DNA of 64,000 nt from Fibrobacter sp. UWP2 (lineage in GTDB: Bacteria > Fibrobacterota > Fibrobacteria > Fibrobacterales > Fibrobacteraceae), in assembly GCF_900141705.1 (NCBI RefSeq), contig NZ_FQYM01000018.1:1-64000 (forward strand), given 5' to 3'. This document shows positions 52,387 to 62,119 of the stretch, in pieces. Position 1 is the first letter of the stretch. Each line of letters begins with the position of its first letter. The notes under the pieces are model-generated. The model saw only the letters and a program-made list of their open reading frames with translations. It ran no database searches and had not been told where the DNA came from. Made by a program: the position numbers and the translations under genes.

Positions 52387-53891
52387 TAAAGTTCCATGCC
52401 CAGTAGGCGGATTTCCGATATAGCGAAGTCCTTGTTCTCGGCTTCAAAAACGTCATCAAGGTAAATCTTGATTTCGGTAGTTTCCATGGCCTGGATGGTC
52501 GGGTACTGCATGCCCTTGATGTTCTCCAGCTTGACCCTTTGCTTGAAACCATCCTTGGTTTCGAGCGTGAGGCTCTTTGGCTTTTTAAAAATGCGGAAGC
52601 GGTCGCCAAACGGGTCGTCTACCGACTTTTGGTAACCGACTGCAAAACCGATGTTCGTCACGAGCGTATTGTTTTCGAAGTAAAGCGTGAGTACCGGATT
52701 TTGCGGCTTGGCGGGCATGGCGTTGAGCCACGCGGTCTTGAGGTCGCCATCGGTCAGGTTGTCGATGGGGTAGCCGTCGCTCTCGTCGGCCTCGATGGCG
52801 GTTGTCTCGTAGTTGCCGAGGGCTTCGCTCCATTCGATTTCGCGGACGGTGCTCTCGGGCTTGTGCGTGAGCATCAAAAGGATGAGCAACAAAATTAAAA
52901 GAGGGAACAGCGAAATGGCAAGCGCCGTAAGGCGACGGCGGATGACGCGCACATGCGAGGGCAGGCGAGTGGCTGCCTCGGCAATGGATGTGGTGCCGTG
53001 GCGCAAAAGGGAGTGGCGTTTGCCGGTAAGGCGCGGCCCCCCGTGCGTTTCGCGTTGCGGGAACACCTGATCGCAGGCGTCCAAAAACTCCTGCATGTCG
53101 TGGAAGCGTTCATTGAGTTTTTTGCGCAGGCACTTGAGGATGAGTTCCGAGAGGCCGGCGGGCATGTCGGGGCGGAACTGCTTGGGGTCGGGAGGCGGCT
53201 CCTGCACGTGCTTGAGGGCGATTTCTACGGGTCGGTTGCCATTGAAGGGGAGGCGTCCGCAGGTCATCTCGTACAGAATGACGCCCATGCTGTAGATGTC
53301 GGATTGGAAGGTCACCTCGTCGCCATGGCACTGCTCCGGGCTCATGTATTCGGGCGTGCCCATGGTCATGCCGGTCTTGGTCAGGCGATCCTTTTCCATT
53401 TCCTGGATGTACGAGATGCCAAAGTCCATGATGTACACGCGGTTGTCGCGGGTGAGCATGATGTTGGAGGGCTTGACGTCGCGGTGTACAATGCCCTTGC
53501 TGTGAGCGTAAAGAAGGCCGCGGGCGATTTGGCGGATAATGACCTCGATAGCGTCAAACGGGAGTTTGCTCCGCTTTTGCAGAACGCCCGAGAGGGTGTA
53601 GCCCTGCACGTAGGTCATGGCGATAAAAAGCTGGTTATCTTGCTTACCGAAGTCAAAAACGTGTACAATGTTTTGGTGGTCCAGTTCCTTCATGGCCTGG
53701 GCTTCCATGTAGAATCTCTGGATGGCCTCTTCGTCGGCGGCGGCATCCAAAATTTTGAACGCCACTTCGCGCTTGAGTTTTTTGTCGAGAGCCTTGTAGA
53801 CATTGCCCATGCCGCCCTTTCCCAAAGGACCAATCAGTTCGTAGTTGTCGTTAAAGGAACGGGGGAATGTGTTATTTGCTTGAACTGTCAT
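52386..53891 (-). CDS. Transmembrane Ser/Thr protein kinase with periplasmic galactose-binding-like domain
   Basis: 501 aa. The kinase domain (about 17-275) is complete: LGKGGMGNVYKAL, VAFKIL, HRDVKPSNIML, IMDFGIS, GTPEYMSPEQ. A juxtamembrane region follows, one helix (about 320-345, LAISLFPLLILLLILLML), and an outer domain of about 150 residues with DGYPIDNLTDGDLKTAWLNA and IGFAVGYQKS. This pattern resembles discoidin/NADase-type glycan-binding sandwiches, so a carbohydrate ligand is possible. The start overlaps the stop of the FHA-ABC gene (ATGA), which makes a functional pairing likely. Confidence 0.9.
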   Translation of the reverse strand: MTVQANNTFPRSFNDNYELIGPLGKGGMGNVYKALDKKLKREVAFKILDAAADEEAIQRFYMEAQAMKELDHQNIVHVFDFGKQDNQLFIAMTYVQGYTLSGVLQKRSKLPFDAIEVIIRQIARGLLYAHSKGIVHRDVKPSNIMLTRDNRVYIMDFGISYIQEMEKDRLTKTGMTMGTPEYMSPEQCHGDEVTFQSDIYSMGVILYEMTCGRLPFNGNRPVEIALKHVQEPPPDPKQFRPDMPAGLSELILKCLRKKLNERFHDMQEFLDACDQVFPQRETHGGPRLTGKRHSLLRHGTTSIAEAATRLPSHVRVIRRRLTALAISLFPLLILLLILLMLTHKPESTVREIEWSEALGNYETTAIEADESDGYPIDNLTDGDLKTAWLNAMPAKPQNPVLTLYFENNTLVTNIGFAVGYQKSVDDPFGDRFRIFKKPKSLTLETKDGFKQRVKLENIKGMQYPTIQAMETTEIKIYLDDVFEAENKDFAISEIRLLGMEL

Positions 53892-55912
53892 TTTGCTTTT
53901 TTAGACCGGTATAGAATTATTGCAGTGATAATATAAAAACCTAGGGCGAGGGCGGCTGCGATTGGTTTGTTGTAGATGTCGTCTGGGCGCTCCAAAAACA
54001 GGTTCAAAAGAGAGTTATGATTGTACCGCGACCAAATGACGGTCGAGAGCGCCTTGCCCACGGGGAGCATTTGGTCGAGCGGCACGAGGGCGCCTGCCAA
54101 AGCCACCTGCGGAATGATGAGGAGAGGCAAAAAGGCGTTTGCCTGGCCTGCATTTTTGCTGAGTGAGCTGACCAGGAGACCGATGCTCACGGCGGGGAGT
54201 ACGGTACAGGCGAATACGGCACAGAGCATGGCGATGTCGGGATTGATGTTGAGCCGGTAGGCGACAAAGGCGTAAACGACGGCGGTTTGCAGGAATGCGG
54301 CGATGGAGGGGAGAAGCACTTTGCCGAGGAGAACCGGCGTGATTTTTTGCCCCTTGCGGAACTCGTTCCTGAATATTTCTTTTTCTTGGACGATTTCGCG
54401 TATCGAAAGCGAGAGGGCGAACCAGTTCGCGCACAGGATGAGCGCAAAGGCGACTGTCCACAGGGAACTCTGCGCACTAAAGATTTGCGAGAAGAGGAAC
54501 CCGATGACGAGGGGTTGCAAAAAGAGGGCGGCGATTTTCCCTTTGTCGCGGAACCATTGCTTTAGGGTAATGCCCATGCTGTAAAAGAAGGAGCCTTTGC
54601 GGCAGACCTTGGGGAACAGGACTTCGGAGTAGACCTTGCCAAGCCCGATGTCGCTTGTGTCGGCGGATTCTTTCCAGCGGGTGGCGGTTTCGTCATTGAG
54701 TCCCGAGAGGATTGCCTCGGGGTCGGTCGTTTTAAAGTAGCGGTAGGCGCCTTGCGGGCTCCCGTAATAACCTTGGTGGCCCTGGTGCAGCACCAGCACC
54801 TTGTTTGCGATGCGGAGGGCTTCGTAGCTGTGGGTGGTGAGTATCACCGTGTGCCCGAGGAAGGCCAACTGTTTTAAGTGCGTGCAGAGGATTTTGGAGT
54901 TGTATGGGTCCAAACCCGAGAGCGGTTCGTCCAGCACGATGAGGCCGGGGGAACCCATGAGCTCTTGCGCCAGGGCGGTTCGGCGGAGCTCGCCGCCGCT
55001 GAGTGTGCAAATGCGGTTGTGGATGCGCTCGCTCAGCCCGAAAAGTTCCGTGAACTTTTCGAACCGCTCGGTCGCGGTCGCGGCGAACTCCGTGCGGTCC
55101 ATCGCAATGCGGGCACCATGCAAAATGGTCTCCTGTACAGTCAGGTCCTTGCGGAGTGCCGGGTCCTGTGCCAAGAAGGCGATGCGTTCGCGAATCTCCT
55201 TTTTGCGGTAGTCGAGCCCGCCAATAATCACATCGCTGTTCTCGTTCTTGGTGTAAAGCCCTTCGAGTAGTTTTAGCAGGGTGGACTTGCCTTGCCCGGA
55301 GCGCCCGATAATCGCGAGAATCTCGCCCGCGGGGAGTTCAAAGTTGATGTCTTGCAGCAGGCGTTTTTTGCCGGCGTAAACGTCGAGATTCTTGATGCTC
55401 ACGTTGAACCCGGCGGCAATTTTTGCCACGAGCAGGTTCCCGTCGCGGAAGGTGACTTCGCTTTCGCTGACGCGGACCGTTTCTCCGTTGTTCAGGTAAA
55501 TCTTTTTGCCGCAAAGGATCTCGGCGCAATTGGGCTTGTCTCCGTCTTCTACAACAAGCCTTGCCTTCATGGCGCCTGCGGTTGTGTAGTCGCTTGTGAG
55601 CGTGTAGGTGTCCACATCCTGGTTCTGGTCCAGAATCAAGAGGGAAAGCTCCCCTTCGTTGAGTGTCACGCGGAGCCTGCGCACGCCAATGACGATGATG
55701 TCGCCGTCCGAGAGTTTCTTTTCGTCGATGTCCTCGTCGTTTACCTTGGTGACGCTATTGCTCGTGAGGTTCTTCAAGAACCAATCATTCCCGCGTTTTT
55801 CGAGAGTCGCGTGGTCCCTCGAGACGAACAGGTCGTTGAACCGGAGATCGCTCGATTCCCTTCGCCCAATCGAAAATGGCTTGCTGGCATCTGGGGTGAT
55901 TAAGTGGAACAT
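53888..55912 (-). CDS. FHA-domain ABC transporter, ATPase and permease in one chain (ABCG-like)
   Basis: 674 aa. An N-terminal FHA domain (about 8-85) has FSIGRRESSDLRF, VSRDHATLEKRG and LSDGDIIVIG, the residues that bind phosphothreonine. A second beta-rich segment follows, then an ABC ATPase (about 170-400): Walker A IIGRSGQGKSTLLKLLEG, signature LSGGELRRTALAQELMG, Walker B LIVLDEPLSGLDP. The C-terminal 220 residues form a six-helix ABC2 permease. The layout is that of half-size ABCG-like exporters. Substrate unknown. It overlaps the kinase gene by four bases and starts one base after the aminotransferase stop. Confidence 0.92.
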   Translation of the reverse strand: MFHLITPDASKPFSIGRRESSDLRFNDLFVSRDHATLEKRGNDWFLKNLTSNSVTKVNDEDIDEKKLSDGDIIVIGVRRLRVTLNEGELSLLILDQNQDVDTYTLTSDYTTAGAMKARLVVEDGDKPNCAEILCGKKIYLNNGETVRVSESEVTFRDGNLLVAKIAAGFNVSIKNLDVYAGKKRLLQDINFELPAGEILAIIGRSGQGKSTLLKLLEGLYTKNENSDVIIGGLDYRKKEIRERIAFLAQDPALRKDLTVQETILHGARIAMDRTEFAATATERFEKFTELFGLSERIHNRICTLSGGELRRTALAQELMGSPGLIVLDEPLSGLDPYNSKILCTHLKQLAFLGHTVILTTHSYEALRIANKVLVLHQGHQGYYGSPQGAYRYFKTTDPEAILSGLNDETATRWKESADTSDIGLGKVYSEVLFPKVCRKGSFFYSMGITLKQWFRDKGKIAALFLQPLVIGFLFSQIFSAQSSLWTVAFALILCANWFALSLSIREIVQEKEIFRNEFRKGQKITPVLLGKVLLPSIAAFLQTAVVYAFVAYRLNINPDIAMLCAVFACTVLPAVSIGLLVSSLSKNAGQANAFLPLLIIPQVALAGALVPLDQMLPVGKALSTVIWSRYNHNSLLNLFLERPDDIYNKPIAAALALGFYIITAIILYRSKKAK

Positions 55913-55913
55913 A

Positions 55914-57110
55914 CTAGACCAGGTTCTTCAAGCCTCTTTTAAAGCGGTCGCATGCCTTTTGGAGCATCTCGTCGCTAGCGGCGTACGAGAAACGTACGCA
56001 GCTGTCGTCGCCAAAGGCGGCTCCCGGGACAATGGCGAGGCCCTCGCTCTCGAGCAGGTATTGGCACAGTTCAACGGACCCCCCGATGGTTTTGCCGGAG
56101 GGCGTTTTTGTACCATAAAAATCACTAACGGGGGCGAACAAGTAGAATGCCCCTTGCGGTGCGTTTGCGGGCGTCTTGAGAATCTTGGAGGCGCGTTCCA
56201 GCATGTAGTCGCGGCGTTTTTTAAAGGCGGCCCGCATGGCGTTGACGCTTTCCATGCCCATCGAAAGCGCCCCGAGGGCGGCGTACTGCGCGATGTTGCT
56301 CGGGTGGTGAGTCGCCTGCCCCTGGATTTTGCCGATGATTTTGGCGATGGGGGCGGGGGCCGCGTTGTAGCCGATTCTCCAGCCGGTCATGCAGTGCGAT
56401 TTAGAAAAGCCGTTGATGACAATGGTGCGTTCTTCCATGCCTTCGAAGGCGGCGGCGCTCGTGAACTCGGTATCGTATACAAAGTATTCGTAGACTTCGT
56501 CCGAAATGCAGTAGATGTCTTCGGCGACAATGACCCGAGCGAGGGCGGCAAGTTCCTGCTTGCTGTAGACGGAACCGGTGGGGTTGCAGGGATTGTTCAG
56601 CAAAATGGCCTTGGTACGTTCGTTGCAGGCGGCCTTGAGTTGCTCGGCGGTAATCTTGAAGTCGTTCTCGCGCTTGCCCTGCACAAATACGGGCTTGCCG
56701 CCCAGCCACTTGACGAGTTCGGGGTAGGTGACCCAGTAGGGGGCGGGCACAATCACTTCGTCGCCCGGGTTCACCAGGGCCGCGAGGGAGTTGAACACGG
56801 CGTGCTTGGCACCGCTAGTCATGATGATTTGTTCGGGCTTGTAGTGGAGCCCGTTTTCGCGGGCGAGTTTTTCGCTCACAGCCTTGCGGACTTCCAGAAT
56901 GCCGACGGGGGGCGTGTAGCGGGTCTTGCCTTCGTGAATCGCCTTGCAGGCGGCCTCGCAAATGGGCTTGGGCGTCGCGAAATCGGGTTCGCCCGCGCCA
57001 AGGCTCACCACGTCCTTGCCCTCGGCAATCATCTGCTTGGCGAGGGTGTCGATGGCGACCGTGAGGGAGGCTGCGATATTTTGGGTTCTTTCAGAGAGGG
57101 GGCGTGTCAT
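55914..57110 (-). CDS. Pyridoxal-phosphate aminotransferase, aspartate aminotransferase type (class I, subgroup gamma)
   Basis: 398 aa. SLGAGEPDFATPKPICEAA at the N-terminus, IIMTSGAKHAVFNSL, LLNNPCNPTGSVYS, and the PLP-lysine in INGFSKSHCMTGWRIGY. The C-terminal arginine motif is DSCVRFSYAAS. The pattern is that of bacterial Ib-type aspartate aminotransferases (some also use prephenate or alanine). The start overlaps the MMPL gene by four bases, an odd metabolic partner for transport genes. Confidence 0.92.
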   Translation of the reverse strand: MTRPLSERTQNIAASLTVAIDTLAKQMIAEGKDVVSLGAGEPDFATPKPICEAACKAIHEGKTRYTPPVGILEVRKAVSEKLARENGLHYKPEQIIMTSGAKHAVFNSLAALVNPGDEVIVPAPYWVTYPELVKWLGGKPVFVQGKRENDFKITAEQLKAACNERTKAILLNNPCNPTGSVYSKQELAALARVIVAEDIYCISDEVYEYFVYDTEFTSAAAFEGMEERTIVINGFSKSHCMTGWRIGYNAAPAPIAKIIGKIQGQATHHPSNIAQYAALGALSMGMESVNAMRAAFKKRRDYMLERASKILKTPANAPQGAFYLFAPVSDFYGTKTPSGKTIGGSVELCQYLLESEGLAIVPGAAFGDDSCVRFSYAASDEMLQKACDRFKRGLKNLV

Positions 57111-59509
57111 TTTCTTTTTTTCTGTCTAAGTAAACGGTAATTGTCCAAGGAGCCTGCGATAAGCGGAAAAATCAGCATTTGCGATACAAAAATGCAAACG
57201 AGTCCGAGAAGGCAGATTTGTCCTATGCTGCGGAGCCCCGGGTGCGAAGAAATCAAAAGCCCATAGGTGCCAATGAGCGATGCGGTTTGGCTTACGCTCA
57301 CGGTGAAAAACTTACGTTGCAATATGGTAAGCGCCGTCCCGCCCTGCTTTTCGTAGAAGGCGGTCCACAGTTGGAGGGAACCGTCGACGCTGAAGGCGAA
57401 CAAGATTACAAAGGCGAGGGAGCTGTAGGCAGAGAGCCCGATTCCCATAATGCGGAGCAGGAATATGAGCCAGCCCATGGCGAACAAGGACGGCAACAAG
57501 GTGAATATGGATCGGCTGAAACGGTTGTAATACAACAGCAAAAAGAACCAGATCAAGATAAATCCCAAGGCGAGGGATTTGTCGAGGTTCTTGAGGACCA
57601 GGTCTAGGAACGAGGCTCGCAAAACCGGTGTCCCGGCGAACTTGAACGTGTGATTCTCGAATCCTTCAATTTTCATGAGGTCGCTTTGCAGGTGCCTGCA
57701 GGCAAGACCGTCGTCGGGGTCGATGTTGCTGAATATGAAGGCGAAAATGCCGGCATTGCCGCGGTTGTCGCTGAACTTGAACTTGAGATCTTCGGGAGCG
57801 TCCTCTTCGTCAAGGTCCATGTTGTAGAGGATTTCGTTAACCTTTGAAACAGAACGCAGGTTGGTGGAGTCCAGACTCTGTAAAAATTCAGGAGTGAACA
57901 TTTTTTGGATGCGTTTGAGCGTCTGCTTTTTTTCGGTCTGGTTCCTGGGCGAGAACTGCGCCAGCGTGTAGATGCGGTCCAGCGTGGGGAGCTTCCCTTT
58001 GTCGTGGAATTTTTGGAAGTTTTCGAGCAAATCCTCGCCGGCAGCCTTGTCGGGGAGCATCACGATGATGGGGTCGTACTGCGGGAACCCGGTCTGGGCA
58101 ATGAGGGCGTCCGCAGTGTTGCGTTCGTGCTGGATCTCGGTCTCGCTGAAGTCATAGAGGAACTTGAGGTCATACCCGCCGTATATGAAACCGACAAAGC
58201 TCACTACCGAGACGATGGCGATAAAAATCTTGTTGATGCGGTACGAGAGCAGCTTGAAGCTGTACTCCCTCTGGAAGCGGAACGAGTTGACCGTGAAAGG
58301 CTTTTTGCGCTGGAACAGCTGCAGCAGGGCGGTGGTCAGCAAAATGCCGAGGCTCCAGTTGAGGAAACTCCCTATGGCGCCCAGGATGCTCAGTTCCTGC
58401 AGGCCCTGGATGGGCACCAAATAGAGCGCGAGGTAAAGTCCCGTCATTATACAGGCGCTCGCCGCCGTGGAGGGGCCAATGCCGAGGACGGCGCTCTCGA
58501 TGCTCAACTGCGGTCCCAGTTGGTTGTTGCGCTCGATAAAGTAGCGGTTCAGCACATGCGTGATGATTTGGCAGGCTTGCCCAGGCAAGAAAAGCGCCAA
58601 CAGCAATGTGAAAAGGTTGATTCTCCCGTAAAGGATCCCCGCCAAGGCCAGCGTGTAGAGAATGGGGAGGGTCGCCGGCAAGGCAGAAACCAGAATGAGC
58701 TGGGGCTGCCTGTAAAAATGCACGATGAAGAGAATCAAAATGAAAAGCGCCGTCATTTTGCCTGCGAACTTCGCCTCGGGCAAAAGGGTCCTGCCGGTGA
58801 GAATGGTGTCGTAGACTTTGCCGGTATAGTAAACGCTAATGTCCTTTCGGTTTTCGAGGAATGCGTCTACGTTGGCGAGCATTTTTCGTGAGGCGTTCAG
58901 GTCAGAGAGTGGTTTACGGGGGTAGATGTCTACCACGCGAATCGTGCCGTCGGCGTTGGCGTGGCTTCGCGATATGATGCCGATGTACTTGGCTTCCAGC
59001 TTTTCAATGTCCATTTTGGTGGCGTCTGTGGTTGCCTTGGAGGGAGATCCATCCTCCTCGTCCACGTCCACAAATAGCGGGTTGTGCCGCATGGTCATAT
59101 CGTGTTTGAGGTCGGTCAGGAGATCTTCGAGGGAATCCAGGTCTTCTTGCTCAATGTATAGCAGGCTGTGCTTGCGGTAAAAGTCTACATCGGTCTGGTA
59201 TTCCAAAAAGTGGACCAGAGTGTCTCCTTGCAAATGGTTTGCCAGGTCCCTCGCCGTGTTGTAGTTCTTGAGGCTGTCGGGGGACTGCAGTACGACGGTA
59301 AGGCTCCCGAGTCCTCCGAAGTATTTTTCGATTTCATGGTAGTCTACAGAATTGCTTTCGTTTGCCGAAATTGCATCTTGCAGTTGCAAATCCCAATGAA
59401 GTTTGCTGATGGGAAATGCCGATAAAACCGCCAGCACGAGGCTCGTTACCAAAATGGGTAACGGGTATCGGGATAGTTTTTTGATAATTTTTGTCGCTAG
59501 CGAAAACAT
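57107..59509 (-). CDS. MMPL/RND-superfamily exporter
   Basis: 800 aa with twelve predicted helices in the 1+5+1+5 RND pattern. The first helix is near the N-terminus (LPILVTSLVLAVLSAFPI); a periplasmic loop of about 200 residues, five helices, a helix at about 435-455, a second loop and five further helices follow (LALGFILIWFFLLLYYNRFS, SLAFVILFAFSVDGSLQLW). MMPL proteins move lipids, glycolipids or hopanoids; the cargo here is unknown. The start is ATG 59509. An Omp85-like barrel gene is divergently transcribed 55 bases away and could be an outer-membrane partner. Confidence 0.85.
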   Translation of the reverse strand: MFSLATKIIKKLSRYPLPILVTSLVLAVLSAFPISKLHWDLQLQDAISANESNSVDYHEIEKYFGGLGSLTVVLQSPDSLKNYNTARDLANHLQGDTLVHFLEYQTDVDFYRKHSLLYIEQEDLDSLEDLLTDLKHDMTMRHNPLFVDVDEEDGSPSKATTDATKMDIEKLEAKYIGIISRSHANADGTIRVVDIYPRKPLSDLNASRKMLANVDAFLENRKDISVYYTGKVYDTILTGRTLLPEAKFAGKMTALFILILFIVHFYRQPQLILVSALPATLPILYTLALAGILYGRINLFTLLLALFLPGQACQIITHVLNRYFIERNNQLGPQLSIESAVLGIGPSTAASACIMTGLYLALYLVPIQGLQELSILGAIGSFLNWSLGILLTTALLQLFQRKKPFTVNSFRFQREYSFKLLSYRINKIFIAIVSVVSFVGFIYGGYDLKFLYDFSETEIQHERNTADALIAQTGFPQYDPIIVMLPDKAAGEDLLENFQKFHDKGKLPTLDRIYTLAQFSPRNQTEKKQTLKRIQKMFTPEFLQSLDSTNLRSVSKVNEILYNMDLDEEDAPEDLKFKFSDNRGNAGIFAFIFSNIDPDDGLACRHLQSDLMKIEGFENHTFKFAGTPVLRASFLDLVLKNLDKSLALGFILIWFFLLLYYNRFSRSIFTLLPSLFAMGWLIFLLRIMGIGLSAYSSLAFVILFAFSVDGSLQLWTAFYEKQGGTALTILQRKFFTVSVSQTASLIGTYGLLISSHPGLRSIGQICLLGLVCIFVSQMLIFPLIAGSLDNYRLLRQKKRK

Positions 59510-59564
59510 CAAGAACAATATAACATTAAATTTAATAGTAAATTAGGTGTGATGGCGGAATTGT

Positions 59565-61055
59565 ATGGATCGGTTCTGTAAATTCGTTTTGGTTTTCCTC
59601 TTTGCTTTTTCGGCGGCGCTCGCCGAAGAGGTTCCCGTGGATACGACCAAGGCGGACGGGGACGCGACCGGGGCGGTAAACGAGGATGAAACAGCCTCGT
59701 CCATTGGCTGGCGTGATGTTTTGGCCTGGCCGTTTGTCCATGTGGTTCAACCGGTGTTCGGCGTTCTGGTTTACCCTGTGGCGCAGCCAATCCACTATGC
59801 ATTCGACAATGGCGTCATAGAGAAGTCGGTGGACCTCATCACTTTTGGCGAGAACCGCAACATTTTGATTTACCCGGTGATGAACCTCAAACCCGGTTCA
59901 TCGACGATGCTCGGTGCGAATTACCGCCATCGCAGTCTTTTGCTCTCTAGGGACTACCTGGTTTTGGAGCCGCAGTTTTTTGCCAATGGCGACTGGTATT
60001 TTTCCTTCCGCTACACCAAGCAGGGAATTCTGGGGCTTCCGCTTTACGGAGCCTTCCGTTACCAGCAATACTGGGATAGCGACGCGGTATTTGTGGTTCC
60101 CGGAACCAAAAATGCGTATGTACAGCCGGATTCCTCAATCAACCTGAGTTGGCGATTGAGTGCCCCATTGACGAGTTCCAGACACTTGAATTTGACGGGT
60201 TCCATTGGTTACCGCTTTAATGATGCCAGCTTGCCCACCAAATCGGCTGATTCCATTTTGGTAAGCGAAGAATTCCCTATTACGGCAAGGGGCCTGTACC
60301 AGCACGAATACCAGGTTCCCTTGGAACTTTCGCTTTTGTTCGACAACCTGGATTACCCGTTTGCTCCCACAAAGGGCAGTCGAATCAGTTTGAGTGGGCG
60401 CTATGTCATGGTTGGTGCGTATAGCGGCATGGACTACGATGAATACGAGTTTACGGGTGTCCATAAGAACAACATCTATGACGACGATGGGGCGAATCAC
60501 AACTTCTTTAGGACGGAATTTGTTTACCAGCAGTACATTTACTTGGGCAAGGCGGGGAATTTTCACATGAGCCCAAAAGAAGCTCGTGAAAATAGACGAT
60601 TTTATACGGATTTCAACTGGGATGACGCCCTCCGTATTTGGCACCCCGATAATGTGAAGACAACGTTGTTTGAAAGGCGCGTTCTGGCGTTCCAGTTCCG
60701 TATGATCAATGTTTGGGAAGTAGAGAAAGGCGAGGCTCCGTTCAATGCGTTCCCCTACGTGAATAACCGGTTCCCCATGCGTGGCTACAGCAACCAGTTC
60801 TCGAATTACCATGTGATGGGATTCAGCATGGAGTATCGTTGGCCAGTGGACCGCTTTGTGGATGGCGTGCTGTTCGATGAATACGCCTTGCATGCCCCTG
60901 AGATTGACGATTGGTCTTTTGAACGTTACTACAATTCCTGGGGCTTTGGTGTGCGCGTGCGCCGGCCTGACATGTTTTGGTTCCGCGTGCAGTTTGGCTT
61001 CCACGGTTTGCACGGCGTCAATCTTGTCATGACGATTGCCCCGGAATACCGCTAA
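59565..61055 (+). CDS. Outer-membrane protein, Omp85/BamA-like surface-antigen barrel
   Basis: 496 aa. Signal peptide (FVLVFLFAFSAALA), a short acidic segment, and a long Tyr/Trp/Phe-rich region of alternating strands. The segment LDYPFAPTKGSRISLSGRYV corresponds to the D-x-P-x-x-P-T-x-G element of Omp85 barrels. No clear POTRA repeats are present, so it is a barrel-only member. It ends with a membrane-strand-like segment (GVNLVMTIAPEYR). It is divergent from the MMPL exporter gene and may work with it. Confidence 0.75.
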   Translation: MDRFCKFVLVFLFAFSAALAEEVPVDTTKADGDATGAVNEDETASSIGWRDVLAWPFVHVVQPVFGVLVYPVAQPIHYAFDNGVIEKSVDLITFGENRNILIYPVMNLKPGSSTMLGANYRHRSLLLSRDYLVLEPQFFANGDWYFSFRYTKQGILGLPLYGAFRYQQYWDSDAVFVVPGTKNAYVQPDSSINLSWRLSAPLTSSRHLNLTGSIGYRFNDASLPTKSADSILVSEEFPITARGLYQHEYQVPLELSLLFDNLDYPFAPTKGSRISLSGRYVMVGAYSGMDYDEYEFTGVHKNNIYDDDGANHNFFRTEFVYQQYIYLGKAGNFHMSPKEARENRRFYTDFNWDDALRIWHPDNVKTTLFERRVLAFQFRMINVWEVEKGEAPFNAFPYVNNRFPMRGYSNQFSNYHVMGFSMEYRWPVDRFVDGVLFDEYALHAPEIDDWSFERYYNSWGFGVRVRRPDMFWFRVQFGFHGLHGVNLVMTIAPEYR

Positions 61056-61072
61056 AGCTTTTGGCGATTCCT

Positions 61073-62116
61073 TTAAAACAGTTCGATTTGGTCGCTCGGG
61101 TTGCCGGCGTAGTTGCGCGGGATTTCTTTGTGCAGCATGCGGTAGGCGTTTTGCGTGGCAATGCGCCCGCGTGGGGTGCGGCTCAGCAGACCCTTTTGAA
61201 TCAGGTAGGGTTCATAGACTTCTTCGAGGGTGTCGGATTCTTCGCCCATGGCGGCACCGATGGTGCCGATGCCCACAGGCCCTCCGTTGAACTTGTCGAT
61301 GATCATCGAGAGGATTTTGCGGTCGGTGGGGTCGAGCCCCTCGCTGTCGATGCCGAGCATGTCGAGTGTTTTGCTTGCCGCCTGGATGTCGATGACGCCC
61401 GTGCCACGGACCTGTGCCACGTCCCTGCAGCGACGTAGCACGCGATTCGCCACGCGTGGCGTACCGCGGCAGCGGCCTCCGAGAATCTTGGCGGCATCTT
61501 CGGTCAGTTCGATTCCAAGAATTTTGGCGCTGCGCATTAAAATTTTCACGATGTCGCTTTCGCCGTAAAGTTCCAGTCTGTACTGCAGTCCAAAGCGGTC
61601 ACGCAGCGGTCCAGTGAGGAGGCCGCTCCTGGTCGTGGCACCGACGAGCGTAAAATGCTTTAGCGGGAGGTTCACGCTCCTGGCGGCTGGACCGGAGTCT
61701 AGCATAATGTCGAGCCTGAAGTCTTCCATGGCAGGGTAGAGGTATTCTTCGACTACGCGGTTCAAGCGGTGGATTTCGTCGATGAACAGCACATCGTTTT
61801 CTTGGAGGCTAGTGAGGAGCCCTGCCAGGTCGCTCGCCTTTTCGAGAACGGGACCACTTGTGATATGGATGTTGACGCCCATCTCCTTGGCGATAATCCC
61901 TGCGAGAGTTGTTTTGCCGAGCCCCGGAGGGCCTGCGAACAGGCAATGGTCCAGGGCGTCGCCGCGGTGGCGGGCGGCCTCGATGGCAATGGAAAGACTT
62001 TCTTTGATGTCGGCTTGGCCTGTGAACTCGCTCAGGCTGGGCGGGCGCAGGTTCTTGTCGGCGTCGTTGTCGTCAAAGGCGGTCTTTTGCGGGGATATGA
62101 TTCTCTGTTCGTCCAT
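61073..62116 (-). CDS. ruvB: Holliday junction branch migration ATPase RuvB
   Basis: 347 aa. AAA+ motor with Walker [17 protein letters not shown], Walker [12 protein letters not shown], sensor [11 protein letters not shown], arginine-finger region [15 protein letters not shown], and a C-terminal winged helix ([17 protein letters not shown]). Full length. It follows ruvA after three bases in one operon under the ruvA promoter. RuvB drives branch migration with RuvA; ruvC is not in the window. Confidence 0.97.
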   Translation of the reverse strand: MDEQRIISPQKTAFDDNDADKNLRPPSLSEFTGQADIKESLSIAIEAARHRGDALDHCLFAGPPGLGKTTLAGIIAKEMGVNIHITSGPVLEKASDLAGLLTSLQENDVLFIDEIHRLNRVVEEYLYPAMEDFRLDIMLDSGPAARSVNLPLKHFTLVGATTRSGLLTGPLRDRFGLQYRLELYGESDIVKILMRSAKILGIELTEDAAKILGGRCRGTPRVANRVLRRCRDVAQVRGTGVIDIQAASKTLDMLGIDSEGLDPTDRKILSMIIDKFNGGPVGIGTIGAAMGEESDTLEEVYEPYLIQKGLLSRTPRGRIATQNAYRMLHKEIPRNYAGNPSDQIELF

Positions 62117-62119
62117 GGT

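Noticed and set aside
55608-57140. 510-codon forward open frame
   Set aside because: Antisense to the aminotransferase and FHA-ABC genes, both with full motifs.
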